Shown piece by piece: positions 6,849 through 13,207 of a stretch of 16,166 nucleotides of DNA. The DNA comes from Bacteroidia bacterium (GTDB taxonomy: Bacteria; Bacteroidota; Bacteroidia; Bacteroidales; Paludibacteraceae). Made by a program: the position numbers and the translations under genes. The stretch lies in the NCBI GenBank assembly GCA_021152555.1, contig JAGKVE010000045.1, positions 1 through 16,166 on the forward strand. The letters are read 5' to 3'. Each line of letters begins with the position of its first letter. The first letter of the stretch is position 1. Below the pieces are notes generated by a model. It was given only the letters and a program-made list of their open reading frames with translations, searched no databases and was not told the DNA's origin.

Positions 6849-8608
6849 TTCTTCTTTTTAGGAGCGGCTTTGATGAGCACTGCCGGTTTGGCGCGTGTCT
6901 GCGGAACAGCCGTGTAATCCCATTCTTCCTCAAAGTCCCAGTTAGACTTCGTTTGAATACTCTCCGGGAAATAATAGACGGCTTCCGGCTGACGTTTGTC
7001 TTCCCAAGATCCTGTGGTCCATTTGCCGTCTCCATTCTCGTCCATGAACAGGCGCAGGTAATACGTATCTGGTTTGAGGTATTCGAAGAAGGCACCGTCA
7101 GCATCTGCGGGTAATGTGCGTACTACTTTGTCTTTGCCGTCCAATACCTGTATCATCGCGTGCGGCACAAAAGGCGTTATCTTGACGCGCAGGGTAGAGT
7201 AGTCCTCTGGAATCTTCAATTTGAACGGATAATTGCCCGCTATGTGGGTCACCCCGTACACATCGTGTAGTGCGCCGCTATCGATACACAGTTCGTAACT
7301 TCCGTTCGCCTTGAAATCCGCCATGAAAGATATCTGCATAGGAAGTGTGTCATGCGGCGCTAATGTGAATGGAATGTTTTTGCGTACCGTGTCTATCACT
7401 TCATATAGATGCATAGAATCCAGCTCTATTGAAGCCAACGGAGTGGTGCAACCAAGTCGCAGTGTGTCAAATAGTTCGAAGTTCTTCCGCGCGTTTGATT
7501 TGAGTTCTAACCTCCTGTTACGGTTCTTGCGGTACTGTGCCTCTTGGGCTTTGGCACTCAACTTTGGCGCACGCCATATGGCGCGGAGTGTGTCAGTGTA
7601 CCATTCCAGGTTGAAAAGGCTGTCCGTACGGCGGTAGCGGGCTTCAAGGAATAAAGAGTCCTGCGTAATAGCAATGCTATCCGTTAACCATAGGGTTACG
7701 GTGTCCCCATGTGCAGATACTTGGGTGTAGATAAACGGCGTCGGATCAGTCCAACTACTGTCGGATTTGGCGCTGTCCATCTCGGACGGACGTAAAGCGC
7801 GGAAACTCATCACACTGTCCGGAGAAGACGAGAAAAGCAAGGTGATACGGTGCTGTACATCGCGCAACGTGCGTTGTAAATACAAACGTTGCTGCGCTTC
7901 CTTGAATAAAAACAGTGTCGTCGTGTCACCCGGTTCTACGGGCTGTTCGGTAAACGCCAACGCCTCACTTACAGTCAGGCGGTAGTCACGACTCACATCA
8001 TCGACTCCATACACACGATATGTCCCGTTATGCATGTTACCGATACGGAAGAAACCAGTGCTGTCCGTCTTTGCAATGCGCAAAAACGGGAGCGTTGCAA
8101 AAGCACTGTCTGCAAGATTGTCATGGATTCCCGCCAAGATGCCCTGTATGGGGTTCAAATTCTCCGCGTCATATACATATCCGCAGGTCTCTAATGTGTC
8201 AATTTCTGGACCTGTAGAGAAATAAAACGAGAACCCGTGAAGAGGCACTTTCTCATGGTAGTCGCATACCGCATCGCCGAAATCTATTGTATATGTGGTG
8301 TTAGTGCGAAGCGTGTCTTGAAAGGTCACAATTAACTTCTTACCGCGCGCTTTGACGTCTGGAGGGGTCTGCTGAGGGGGAGACATCAACAGGTTAGAAG
8401 CGATATTGTCTAATTGTAGATACTCGTTGAAACTGACCTCAATGCACTTCCCTTGAAAATTCAGCGCTCCTTGTTCCGGCACTGATTGAAGCGGAACGGG
8501 CGGTATCGTATCTTTCGGACCGCCTTGGGGACCGACACCGCGGTTGGCGCAACTGGCCAATAGAACGATTATCGGGATAATAAATAGATATCTGCGCATA
8601 AAATCCAT
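6845..8608 (-). CDS. Ig-like domain lipoprotein
   Basis: The 587-residue product starts with a lipoprotein signal peptide (lipobox LASC, cysteine 20). GPQGGPKDTIPP follows, an N-terminal signature of a common Bacteroidota Ig-like lipoprotein family. Residues about 36-133 resemble a bacterial Ig-like (SbsA-type, Big_5) domain. About 140-205 has the look of a carboxypeptidase-regulatory-like beta sandwich (GYVYDAENLNPIQG, then DSTGFFRIGNMHNGTYRVYGVDD). Near the C-terminus, residues 523-530 (DENGDGKW) form a calcium-loop-like DxNxDG motif, and the chain ends in KKKK. It is probably a cell-envelope structural protein; no enzyme motif is seen. A second ATG at codon 4 is an equally good start. It is the first gene of a two-gene unit with pnuC. 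Confidence 0.85.
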   Translation of the reverse strand: MDFMRRYLFIIPIIVLLASCANRGVGPQGGPKDTIPPVPLQSVPEQGALNFQGKCIEVSFNEYLQLDNIASNLLMSPPQQTPPDVKARGKKLIVTFQDTLRTNTTYTIDFGDAVCDYHEKVPLHGFSFYFSTGPEIDTLETCGYVYDAENLNPIQGILAGIHDNLADSAFATLPFLRIAKTDSTGFFRIGNMHNGTYRVYGVDDVSRDYRLTVSEALAFTEQPVEPGDTTTLFLFKEAQQRLYLQRTLRDVQHRITLLFSSSPDSVMSFRALRPSEMDSAKSDSSWTDPTPFIYTQVSAHGDTVTLWLTDSIAITQDSLFLEARYRRTDSLFNLEWYTDTLRAIWRAPKLSAKAQEAQYRKNRNRRLELKSNARKNFELFDTLRLGCTTPLASIELDSMHLYEVIDTVRKNIPFTLAPHDTLPMQISFMADFKANGSYELCIDSGALHDVYGVTHIAGNYPFKLKIPEDYSTLRVKITPFVPHAMIQVLDGKDKVVRTLPADADGAFFEYLKPDTYYLRLFMDENGDGKWTTGSWEDKRQPEAVYYFPESIQTKSNWDFEEEWDYTAVPQTRAKPAVLIKAAPKKKK

Positions 8609-8636
8609 TTTTCTTTCGTCTCAATCATTGCCGGTG

Positions 8637-8668
8637 CAAAGGTACTGCTTTTTTTTGACATACGCAAA
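8637..8668 (-). promoter_or_regulatory. Promoter of the Ig-like lipoprotein-pnuC unit
   Basis: Read leftward, TTTG (8668-8665), a 20-bp spacer and TACCTTTG (8644-8637) fully match the Bacteroidota consensus, about 28 bp before the ATG. Confidence 0.85.
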
Positions 8669-8680
8669 AAAAACTGCAAA

Positions 8681-8719
8681 ATTATTCAGCGAGTAGGTTG
8701 GTCGGAGATATTGAATAAT
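8681..8719. repeat. 8-bp inverted repeat in the intergenic region
   Basis: ATTATTCA at 8681-8688 is the reverse complement of 8712-8719, with a 23-bp spacer. It lies just upstream of the lipoprotein promoter. It could be an operator or chance in AT-rich DNA. Confidence 0.3.
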
Positions 8720-8780
8720 CAGGATACATGTAATTCAGTACCATCGGTTTCTGTTACGATAAATCCAAGTAATTATCAAA

Positions 8781-8810
8781 AGAACGCGTGTACGTGTGTA
8801 CGCGCGTTCT
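8781..8810. terminator. Terminator hairpin at the end of the nqr operon
   Basis: Arms 8781-8793 and 8798-8810 pair over 13 bp with one mismatched position (G-T) and a GTGT loop (core AGAACGCG / CGCGTTCT). Read leftward, the stem continues into TTTTGATAATT. Read rightward it is followed by TTATTTTATT. It lies 35 bp beyond the nqrF stop codon. Confidence 0.8.
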
Positions 8811-8822
8811 TTATTTTATTAT

Positions 8823-8836
8823 CCCCCTTCAGGGGG
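8823..8836. repeat. C5/G5 palindromic intergenic repeat after nqrF
   Basis: CCCCC, a 4-nt TTCA loop and GGGGG. On the operon strand this reads CCCCCTGAAGGGGG, a phrase I recognise as frequent between genes in Bacteroidota genomes. It begins 9 bp after the nqrF stop codon and precedes the main terminator. Confidence 0.55.
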
Positions 8837-8844
8837 CTTGGGGC

Positions 8845-10128
8845 CTATCCACCGAAGTTATCGAAGCGGATGTCTGCGTCATCGACGCCCAGCGAGTGGA
8901 GCAGGTCGAGGACGGTCTTAGCCATCATAGGAGGACCGCAGAGGTAGTACTCGATGTCCTCGGGAGCGTCATGCTGCTTGAGGTAGGTGTCGCCCATAAC
9001 CGGAGCGATGAAGCCCGGGGTGTACTGGATACCGAGTTGGTCTGCCTTCGGGTCCGGACGGTCCAGCGCCAAGTGGAAATGGAAGTTCGGGAACTCCTTC
9101 TCCAGCGCGAGGAAATCGTCGAGGAAGAAGACTTCGTCGATAGCACGTGCGCCGTAGAAATAGTGCATCTCACGGTCACGGCAGTTGCGGGTCTTCAACA
9201 TGTGCATGATCTGCGCACGCAGCGGTGCCATACCGGCTCCACCACCAACCCAGATCATCTCCTTCTTACTGTCATAAACAGGACGGAACTCACCGTAAGG
9301 ACCGCTCATGCGTACCTTATCGCCCGGTTTGAGCGAGAAGATATACGTGGAAGCGATACCGCAGGGTACGTCCATGAACTCCGGTCCGTTCGGGCACTGC
9401 TCTTTCGGTTTGAAAGGCGGTGTAGCGATACGGACGGTAAGGGTGATGATGTCGCCCTCGTCGGGGTAGTTAGCCATCGAATAAGCACGCACGGTAGCTT
9501 GGGTGTTCTTCTGTTTGAGTTTGAACAGACCGAACTTCTGCCAAGCCGGCAGGTAGAGGTCACCGATGAGGGACTTGTCCATGTCGCGGTCGTAGTCGAT
9601 GTCGTACTCAGGGATGATGATCTGTGCGTACGAACCCGGCTCGAAGTGCATGTGCTCGCCCGGAGGCAGCTGTACCTTGAACTCTTTGATGAAGGTAGCG
9701 ACGTTCTTGTTGGAGATAACCTCGCATTCCCATTCCTTGACGCCCAGAACAGCCTCATCGACCTTCATGGTGATGTCTTCTTTGACTTTTACTTGGCAAC
9801 CCAGACGCCAGCCCTCTTTCTGCTGTTTGCGGGAGAAATGGACGGTCTCGGTAGGCAGGATCTCGCCGCCTCCGGAGAGGACTTGGCACTTACACTGTCC
9901 GCATGAGCCCTTACCGCCGCAGGCAGAAGGCAGGTGAACGCCGGCTTCGCCGAGTTGGTTGAGGAGCGAGCCACCGGCTGCCACGTCATAGACCTTGTCG
10001 CCGTTGATCGTAACCTTTACATTACCCGAAGATACTAAGTACTTCTTGGCAATTAATAATATTGCCACTAACAGGAGTATTACTACTAAGAATACTGCAA
10101 CTGCGTATAAAATAGCTGTTATATTCAT
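8845..10128 (-). CDS. nqrF: Na+-translocating NADH:quinone reductase subunit F
   Basis: NqrF is the NADH-oxidising entry subunit of NQR: hydride passes to FAD, then to a [2Fe-2S] cluster and on into the membrane subunits. The 427-residue chain has one N-terminal transmembrane helix (about 4-27). A ferredoxin domain follows with cluster cysteines C70, C76, C79 (in SACGGKGSCGQC) and C111. The reductase module has the FAD motif RAYSMANY (214-221), GPYGEF (277-282), the NAD(H)-binding GGGAGMAP (295-302) and CGPPMM (397-402). It ends in DNFGG. All key residues are present. It is the last gene of the operon, separated from nqrE by a 529-bp gap that holds a four-helix-bundle gene. Confidence 0.97.
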   Translation of the reverse strand: MNITAILYAVAVFLVVILLLVAILLIAKKYLVSSGNVKVTINGDKVYDVAAGGSLLNQLGEAGVHLPSACGGKGSCGQCKCQVLSGGGEILPTETVHFSRKQQKEGWRLGCQVKVKEDITMKVDEAVLGVKEWECEVISNKNVATFIKEFKVQLPPGEHMHFEPGSYAQIIIPEYDIDYDRDMDKSLIGDLYLPAWQKFGLFKLKQKNTQATVRAYSMANYPDEGDIITLTVRIATPPFKPKEQCPNGPEFMDVPCGIASTYIFSLKPGDKVRMSGPYGEFRPVYDSKKEMIWVGGGAGMAPLRAQIMHMLKTRNCRDREMHYFYGARAIDEVFFLDDFLALEKEFPNFHFHLALDRPDPKADQLGIQYTPGFIAPVMGDTYLKQHDAPEDIEYYLCGPPMMAKTVLDLLHSLGVDDADIRFDNFGG

Positions 10129-10140
10129 ATCTATATTTGC

Positions 10141-10191
10141 GTTAAAGAGTTAAAGAGTTAAAATGGTTTTTTCTTTGCGAAAAAACGTTAA
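10141..10191 (+). repeat. Tandem GTTAAAGA octamers and hairpin unit at the left end of cassette A
   Basis: Two exact GTTAAAGA octamers (10141-10156) run into GTTAAAATG at 10157. A hairpin follows: GTTTTTTC at 10166-10173, loop TTTGC, GAAAAAAC at 10179-10186, then GTTAA. The first 13 bp (GTTAAAATGGTTT, 10157-10169) are exactly inverted at 10643-10655, on the other side of the four-helix-bundle gene. Confidence 0.85.
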
Positions 10192-10201
10192 TTAAAATGA
10201 C

Positions 10202-10585
10202 TTAGCGGTTGTTTGTGCCGTTGTTTTCCTGAAGAGTTTTTAACAAATTATTCAGTTTAGAGGAGATATTCAAACATTTATCTCTTAAGAACTCGGCATC
10301 TGCTAGACTGAGGTAGTCCAAGTCCTGTGCAAGGTATAACATGCTTTTTACCTCTCCGCACGAACCATTAGCTATATTCAAGAATGATATAAGTTGTTTG
10401 TTGTCCTTCGAGAACTTACTGCGGTCGAATCCTTCCGCAATATTGTTCATGATGGACACAGCAGCACGTTGGATTTGGTCTTTAAAACCTCTATCCGTGT
10501 TTTGCCGAAAAGCCGCGTAGATGTCTTTAGACAGCGTACGTGCTTCTTTCCAAACAATCATATCTTCGAAACGTTGAATCGTCAT
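10202..10585 (-). CDS. Four-helix-bundle protein (23S rRNA IVS / S23 / Avd-like), cassette A
   Basis: The 127-residue product has the family pattern: F-x2-M/L-x-V/I-W near the start (FEDMIVWKEA), IQRAAVSIMNNIAEGFDRS in the middle and FLNIANGSCGEVKSML after it. Members are small helical proteins first found as ORFs of intervening sequences in bacterial 23S rRNA. Some serve as the Avd accessory protein of diversity-generating retroelements, where they bind nucleic acid and reverse transcriptase. The role of solitary copies is unknown. The gene lies between nqrE and nqrF on the same strand, presumably cotranscribed, and looks less GC-rich than the nqr genes. It is bounded by 13-bp inverted repeats (10157-10169 and 10643-10655). 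Its sequence differs widely from the second copy at 11334-11705, so the two are not a recent duplication. No reverse transcriptase or variable repeat is nearby. Confidence 0.9.
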   Translation of the reverse strand: MTIQRFEDMIVWKEARTLSKDIYAAFRQNTDRGFKDQIQRAAVSIMNNIAEGFDRSKFSKDNKQLISFLNIANGSCGEVKSMLYLAQDLDYLSLADAEFLRDKCLNISSKLNNLLKTLQENNGTNNR

Positions 10586-10588
10586 AAG

Positions 10589-10656
10589 TAACTATTTAAC
10601 GTCGCGTAGGCGACCATCTTAACTATTTAACGTTTGTGAAACAAACCATTTTAACG
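10589..10656 (+). repeat. Two tandem hairpin units at the right end of cassette A
   Basis: Two units of 31 and 32 bp (10589-10619 and 10620-10651) share the flanks TAACTATTTAAC and CATYT but have different hairpin stems. The first is GTCGC/GCGAC with loop GTAG; the second is GTTTGT/ACAAAC with loop GAA. The partial next unit TAACG closes the block just before the nqrE stop codon. The second unit is an inverted relative of the hairpin at 10157-10191. Confidence 0.85.
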
Positions 10657-10657
10657 T

Positions 10658-11266
10658 TTACAATTCCAGTCCGCTGAAGCACATGAACGCCATGGCCATG
10701 AGGCCGACGGTGATGAATGTGATTCCAAGGCCTTGCAGCGGCTTCGGTACGTCGTTATACTCCATTTTCTCACGAATACCTGCGAGGCAGACGATGGCTA
10801 AGAACCATCCCAGACCCGAGCCCAATGCGTACATAAACGCGTCTCCGAGCGAGGTGATAGCCTTAGGATCCACTGCGGGCAGGCCGATACGCTGCTGCAT
10901 GAAGAGCGAACCACCCATGATAGCGCAGTTCACCGCAATCAGCGGCAGGAAGATACCGAGGCTCGCGTAGAGCGACGGGCTGTATTTCTCCACAACCATC
11001 TCCACCAGTTGCACGATAGCGGCAATGACGGCGATGAAGAGGATGAAACTGAGGTACTCCAGATGCAGCGGCTCGAGCACGAGCGTTTGCAGCAGGTAGT
11101 TAACCGGCAGGGTAACGATGAGCACGAAAGTAACGGCTACACCCAGACCGGCTGAGGTCTTCACGTTCTTCGAAACGGCGAGGTATGAGCACATTCCCAA
11201 GAAGTACGCGAAAATCATGTTATCCGCAAAGATGCTTCTAACAAAAAGCGAAATTGCATGTTCCAT
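10658..11266 (-). CDS. nqrE: Na+-translocating NADH:quinone reductase subunit E
   Basis: This 202-residue integral membrane subunit has about six hydrophobic helices and pairs with NqrD in a pseudo-symmetric arrangement. In Vibrio NQR each of the two subunits gives two cysteines to an iron centre in the middle of the membrane. Here the matching residues are C26 (in FLGMCSYLAVS) and C113 (in AVNCAIMGGS). Other family stretches are NVKTSAGLG (34-42) and YSPSLYASLGIFLPLI (94-109). It is complete and of normal length. It is separated from nqrD by 499 bp and from nqrF by 529 bp, each gap occupied by a four-helix-bundle gene, whereas the earlier genes of the operon are tightly packed. Confidence 0.96.
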   Translation of the reverse strand: MEHAISLFVRSIFADNMIFAYFLGMCSYLAVSKNVKTSAGLGVAVTFVLIVTLPVNYLLQTLVLEPLHLEYLSFILFIAVIAAIVQLVEMVVEKYSPSLYASLGIFLPLIAVNCAIMGGSLFMQQRIGLPAVDPKAITSLGDAFMYALGSGLGWFLAIVCLAGIREKMEYNDVPKPLQGLGITFITVGLMAMAFMCFSGLEL

Positions 11267-11284
11267 AATTGTTTCTTTTTTTTT

Positions 11285-11315
11285 GAATACAGAGTACAGA
11301 ATACAGAGTACAGAC
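11285..11315 (+). repeat. Tandem heptamers (GARTACA) at the left end of cassette B
   Basis: Four 7-bp units alternate GAATACA and GAGTACA and end in GAC. The reverse complement of this repeat occurs at 11722-11761, on the other side of the four-helix-bundle gene. Confidence 0.85.
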
Positions 11316-11333
11316 TGATTATGAATTAGCGAA

Positions 11334-11705
11334 TTAGAAGACTACCGGACTGTTGCCGTCATCGAGATGACGTTTGAAACCCGTAATCATCATTTGCAAC
11401 TTATCAGCACGCCCTTGCAGAGCAAGCGATTGCTCCGAAGTTAGGTAACCGATACGTTCAGACAACATAATCTGTGTGTTCAATTCAAACAAAGAGCCTA
11501 ATGCAATCGTTAAGAAATGCGAGAAATCCTTGTCACTACGACCAGAACCCTCAGCGATATTTGAAGGAACGGACACGGCTGCGCGCGTCATCTGCGAGAT
11601 AAGACCATAAGTCTCCATCTTAGGTAGAGCCTCGGTAATCTCATAAACAGCTTGGGCCAAGTCCATGGCGTCTCTCCAAATTTGTAAATTTCTAAAGTTA
11701 TGCAT
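11334..11705 (-). CDS. Four-helix-bundle protein (23S rRNA IVS / S23 / Avd-like), cassette B
   Basis: The 123-residue product is a canonical member of the family. It has FRNLQIWRDAMDLAQAVY at the start (4-21), then TYGLISQMTRAAVSVPSNIAEGSGRS and FLTIALGSLFELNTQ. Membership is clear; the biological role of such free-standing genes is not established. The gene lies between nqrD and nqrE on the operon strand. It is enclosed by inverted heptamer repeats (11285-11315 against 11722-11761), a span of about 477 bp. Its stop codon lies within a tandem octamer (GAATTAGC/GAATTAGA, 11323-11338), so the end of the frame may have been set by the repeat. Confidence 0.93.
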   Translation of the reverse strand: MHNFRNLQIWRDAMDLAQAVYEITEALPKMETYGLISQMTRAAVSVPSNIAEGSGRSDKDFSHFLTIALGSLFELNTQIMLSERIGYLTSEQSLALQGRADKLQMMITGFKRHLDDGNSPVVF

Positions 11706-11713
11706 TGCTATTT

Positions 11714-11769
11714 GTAATTAAGTCTGTATTCTGTCAGTGTAACGGTCTGTATTCTGTATTCTTAATTAC
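11714..11769. repeat. Inverted copies of the cassette B repeat, enclosed by a 9-bp inverted repeat
   Basis: GTCTGTATTCTGTC (11722-11735) and GTCTGTATTCTGTATTC (11745-11761) are reverse complements of the left-end repeat, the second matching 16 of 17 bases. The block is itself framed by GTAATTAAG (11714-11722) and its exact complement CTTAATTAC (11761-11769). The latter overlaps the nqrD stop codon. Confidence 0.8.
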
Positions 11770-12383
11770 TTCTTTTCGTCGTTAATAGAACGGTGAACCC
11801 AGATTACACAACCTACAAGGATCAACGCCATGGCGGGCATGAGCATCATACCGCAGTTCTCGTAACCATGGTCATAGCACCACTGCGGGATCACTTGGAA
11901 ACCAAGCAGCTGACCTGCGCCGAAGAGCTCGCGCACGAAGGCTACGATGACGAGGATGATGGCATAACCTAAGCCGTTGCCCAGACCGTCCAGCAGGGAA
12001 TCCCATGCGTTGTTGGTCATGGCGAACGCCTCGAGGCGACCCATGAGAATACAGTTGGTGATGATCAGACCGAGGTAAACGCTCAGCTGCATTGCTACGT
12101 CGTAAGCGAACGCTTTGAGCACCTCACTGACGAGTGTCACGAGCGCCGCTACCACCACGAGTTGCACGATGATACGTACACGCATCGGGATAGTGTTACG
12201 CAGAAGCGACACGATCACGTTCGACATCGCCACGATGATCGTCACGGCGATTCCCATGACGAGCGCAGGTTTGAGTTGCACCGTTACGGCAAGCGCCGAA
12301 CAGATACCGAGCACCTGCACTACGACAGGGTTATTGGCGTTAAGAGGACCGAGTAATGTGTCCTTAGTTTTCTGACTTAACAT
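11766..12383 (-). CDS. nqrD: Na+-translocating NADH:quinone reductase subunit D
   Basis: This 205-residue membrane subunit has about six hydrophobic helices and is homologous to NqrE. The two cysteines expected to ligate the intramembrane iron centre shared with NqrE are C28 (in VLGICSALAVT) and C111 (in IITNCILMGRLEAF). The stretch NNAWDSLLDGLGNGLGYA (124-141) is typical of the family. The gene begins 3 bp after the nqrC stop codon, so it belongs to the compact A-B-C-D block. It is followed by cassette B. Confidence 0.96.
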   Translation of the reverse strand: MLSQKTKDTLLGPLNANNPVVVQVLGICSALAVTVQLKPALVMGIAVTIIVAMSNVIVSLLRNTIPMRVRIIVQLVVVAALVTLVSEVLKAFAYDVAMQLSVYLGLIITNCILMGRLEAFAMTNNAWDSLLDGLGNGLGYAIILVIVAFVRELFGAGQLLGFQVIPQWCYDHGYENCGMMLMPAMALILVGCVIWVHRSINDEKK

Positions 12384-12386
12384 AAT

Positions 12387-13202
12387 TTAATCCTCCGTAT
12401 TAAATTGACCGGCTTCGCCTGTAAGACCGCCTTCGGCTGTAGGATCGCTTTCAGCTGTATGACCGGCTTCGCCTGCAAGAAACTCTTGATAATTATTCAC
12501 TAACTCTTCGTGGAGCATGGTGCTGACACCGGTAGAGGTGATGGTAGCGCCGGAGATGGCATCTACCTGCTCCTGTCCGTCGGCATGCTTGCCGGCTTTG
12601 AGAACCGCTACAGAAACGACAGCACCTTCGGCATTGCGGATGTGCTTGCCTTCAAACTGCTCACGGAACGGCATTTCCACAATCTTAGCACCCAGACCCG
12701 GGGTCTCGGACTCGTGGTTGAAGTTCACGCCGTAGATAGTGTTCTTGTCCGCATCGAGTGCGAGGTAACCACCAATGCCGCCCCAAAGACCCTTACCGCT
12801 GAGCGGCAGGATATATTTGGTTTCGCCATTCAGGTTAGCTACATACACTTCTTGCTTGTCATAAGTGAGTGTGTCGTTGACAAGCGCCATGTAGATGTCA
12901 GCAGGATTGCCTGTGCTGTAATCTATTTTCAACGCGCCTAATATTTGTTTCTGCTTGTCCAGCAGGATGTTTGCTTCTTGGCGTGGAGAGAGAACTTGGC
13001 TCACCAATGCGAGCAATACTGCTACGATAACAACCAAAATAGTTGAATATACGATAGTGTAGGTATTGCTATTTGTGTCGATACCTTTCTTCTTCTCCTC
13101 TACAAAAACACCCGATTGCTTACATTGAGGACAAACTTCTGGCGCTGCGTCTCCGTAGTGCACATAACCACATACGGAACATACAAATTTCTTCTGTGCC
13201 AT
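12387..13202 (-). CDS. nqrC: NQR subunit C with N-terminal rubredoxin-like domain
   Basis: NqrC carries a covalently bound FMN on the periplasmic side and passes electrons toward NqrB. The NqrC core here runs from about residue 41 (IDTNSNTYTIVYSTI, normally the protein start) through one transmembrane helix (about 48-70). It continues to the FMN attachment motif SGATITS (217-223), where T220 is the expected flavinylated residue. Two parts are unusual. Residues 1-34 form a rubredoxin-like knuckle with C8-x2-C11 and C24-x2-C27, including CGYVHYGDAAPEVCPQC; the x12 spacing is like that of the rubrerythrin C-terminal domain. No in-frame ATG exists at the normal NqrC start, so the fusion is genuine in this sequence. 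Residues about 243-266 are a tail encoded by four 18-bp repeats. The gene starts 5 bp after nqrB. Confidence 0.95.
   Translation of the reverse strand: MAQKKFVCSVCGYVHYGDAAPEVCPQCKQSGVFVEEKKKGIDTNSNTYTIVYSTILVVIVAVLLALVSQVLSPRQEANILLDKQKQILGALKIDYSTGNPADIYMALVNDTLTYDKQEVYVANLNGETKYILPLSGKGLWGGIGGYLALDADKNTIYGVNFNHESETPGLGAKIVEMPFREQFEGKHIRNAEGAVVSVAVLKAGKHADGQEQVDAISGATITSTGVSTMLHEELVNNYQEFLAGEAGHTAESDPTAEGGLTGEAGQFNTED
12407..12478 (-). repeat. Four 18-bp tandem repeats encoding the NqrC tail
   Basis: Units at 12407-12424, 12425-12442, 12443-12460 and 12461-12478 are in frame and give hexapeptides such as TGEAG and TAEGG with flanking residues. On the coding strand each unit has a 3-bp stem around an invariant GAA loop (GGC/GCC, GCT/AGC, GCC/GGC, GGC/GCC). 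The stem therefore changes while pairing is kept. Confidence 0.9.
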
Positions 13203-13207
13203 AATGA

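Noticed and set aside
8788..9906. Long rightward ORF (372 codons) opposite nqrF
   Set aside because: It is fully antisense to the unmistakable nqrF, its translation has no family features, and such mirror frames are common opposite GC-rich, codon-biased genes.
10589..10656. CRISPR-like array
   Set aside because: There are only two units in direct tandem, without spacers of regular length and without cas genes. They are hairpin repeats.
10141..11769. Diversity-generating retroelement, because the four-helix-bundle proteins resemble Avd
   Set aside because: No reverse transcriptase, template repeat or variable repeat is present, and the target genes nqrE and nqrF show no adenine-rich variable region.
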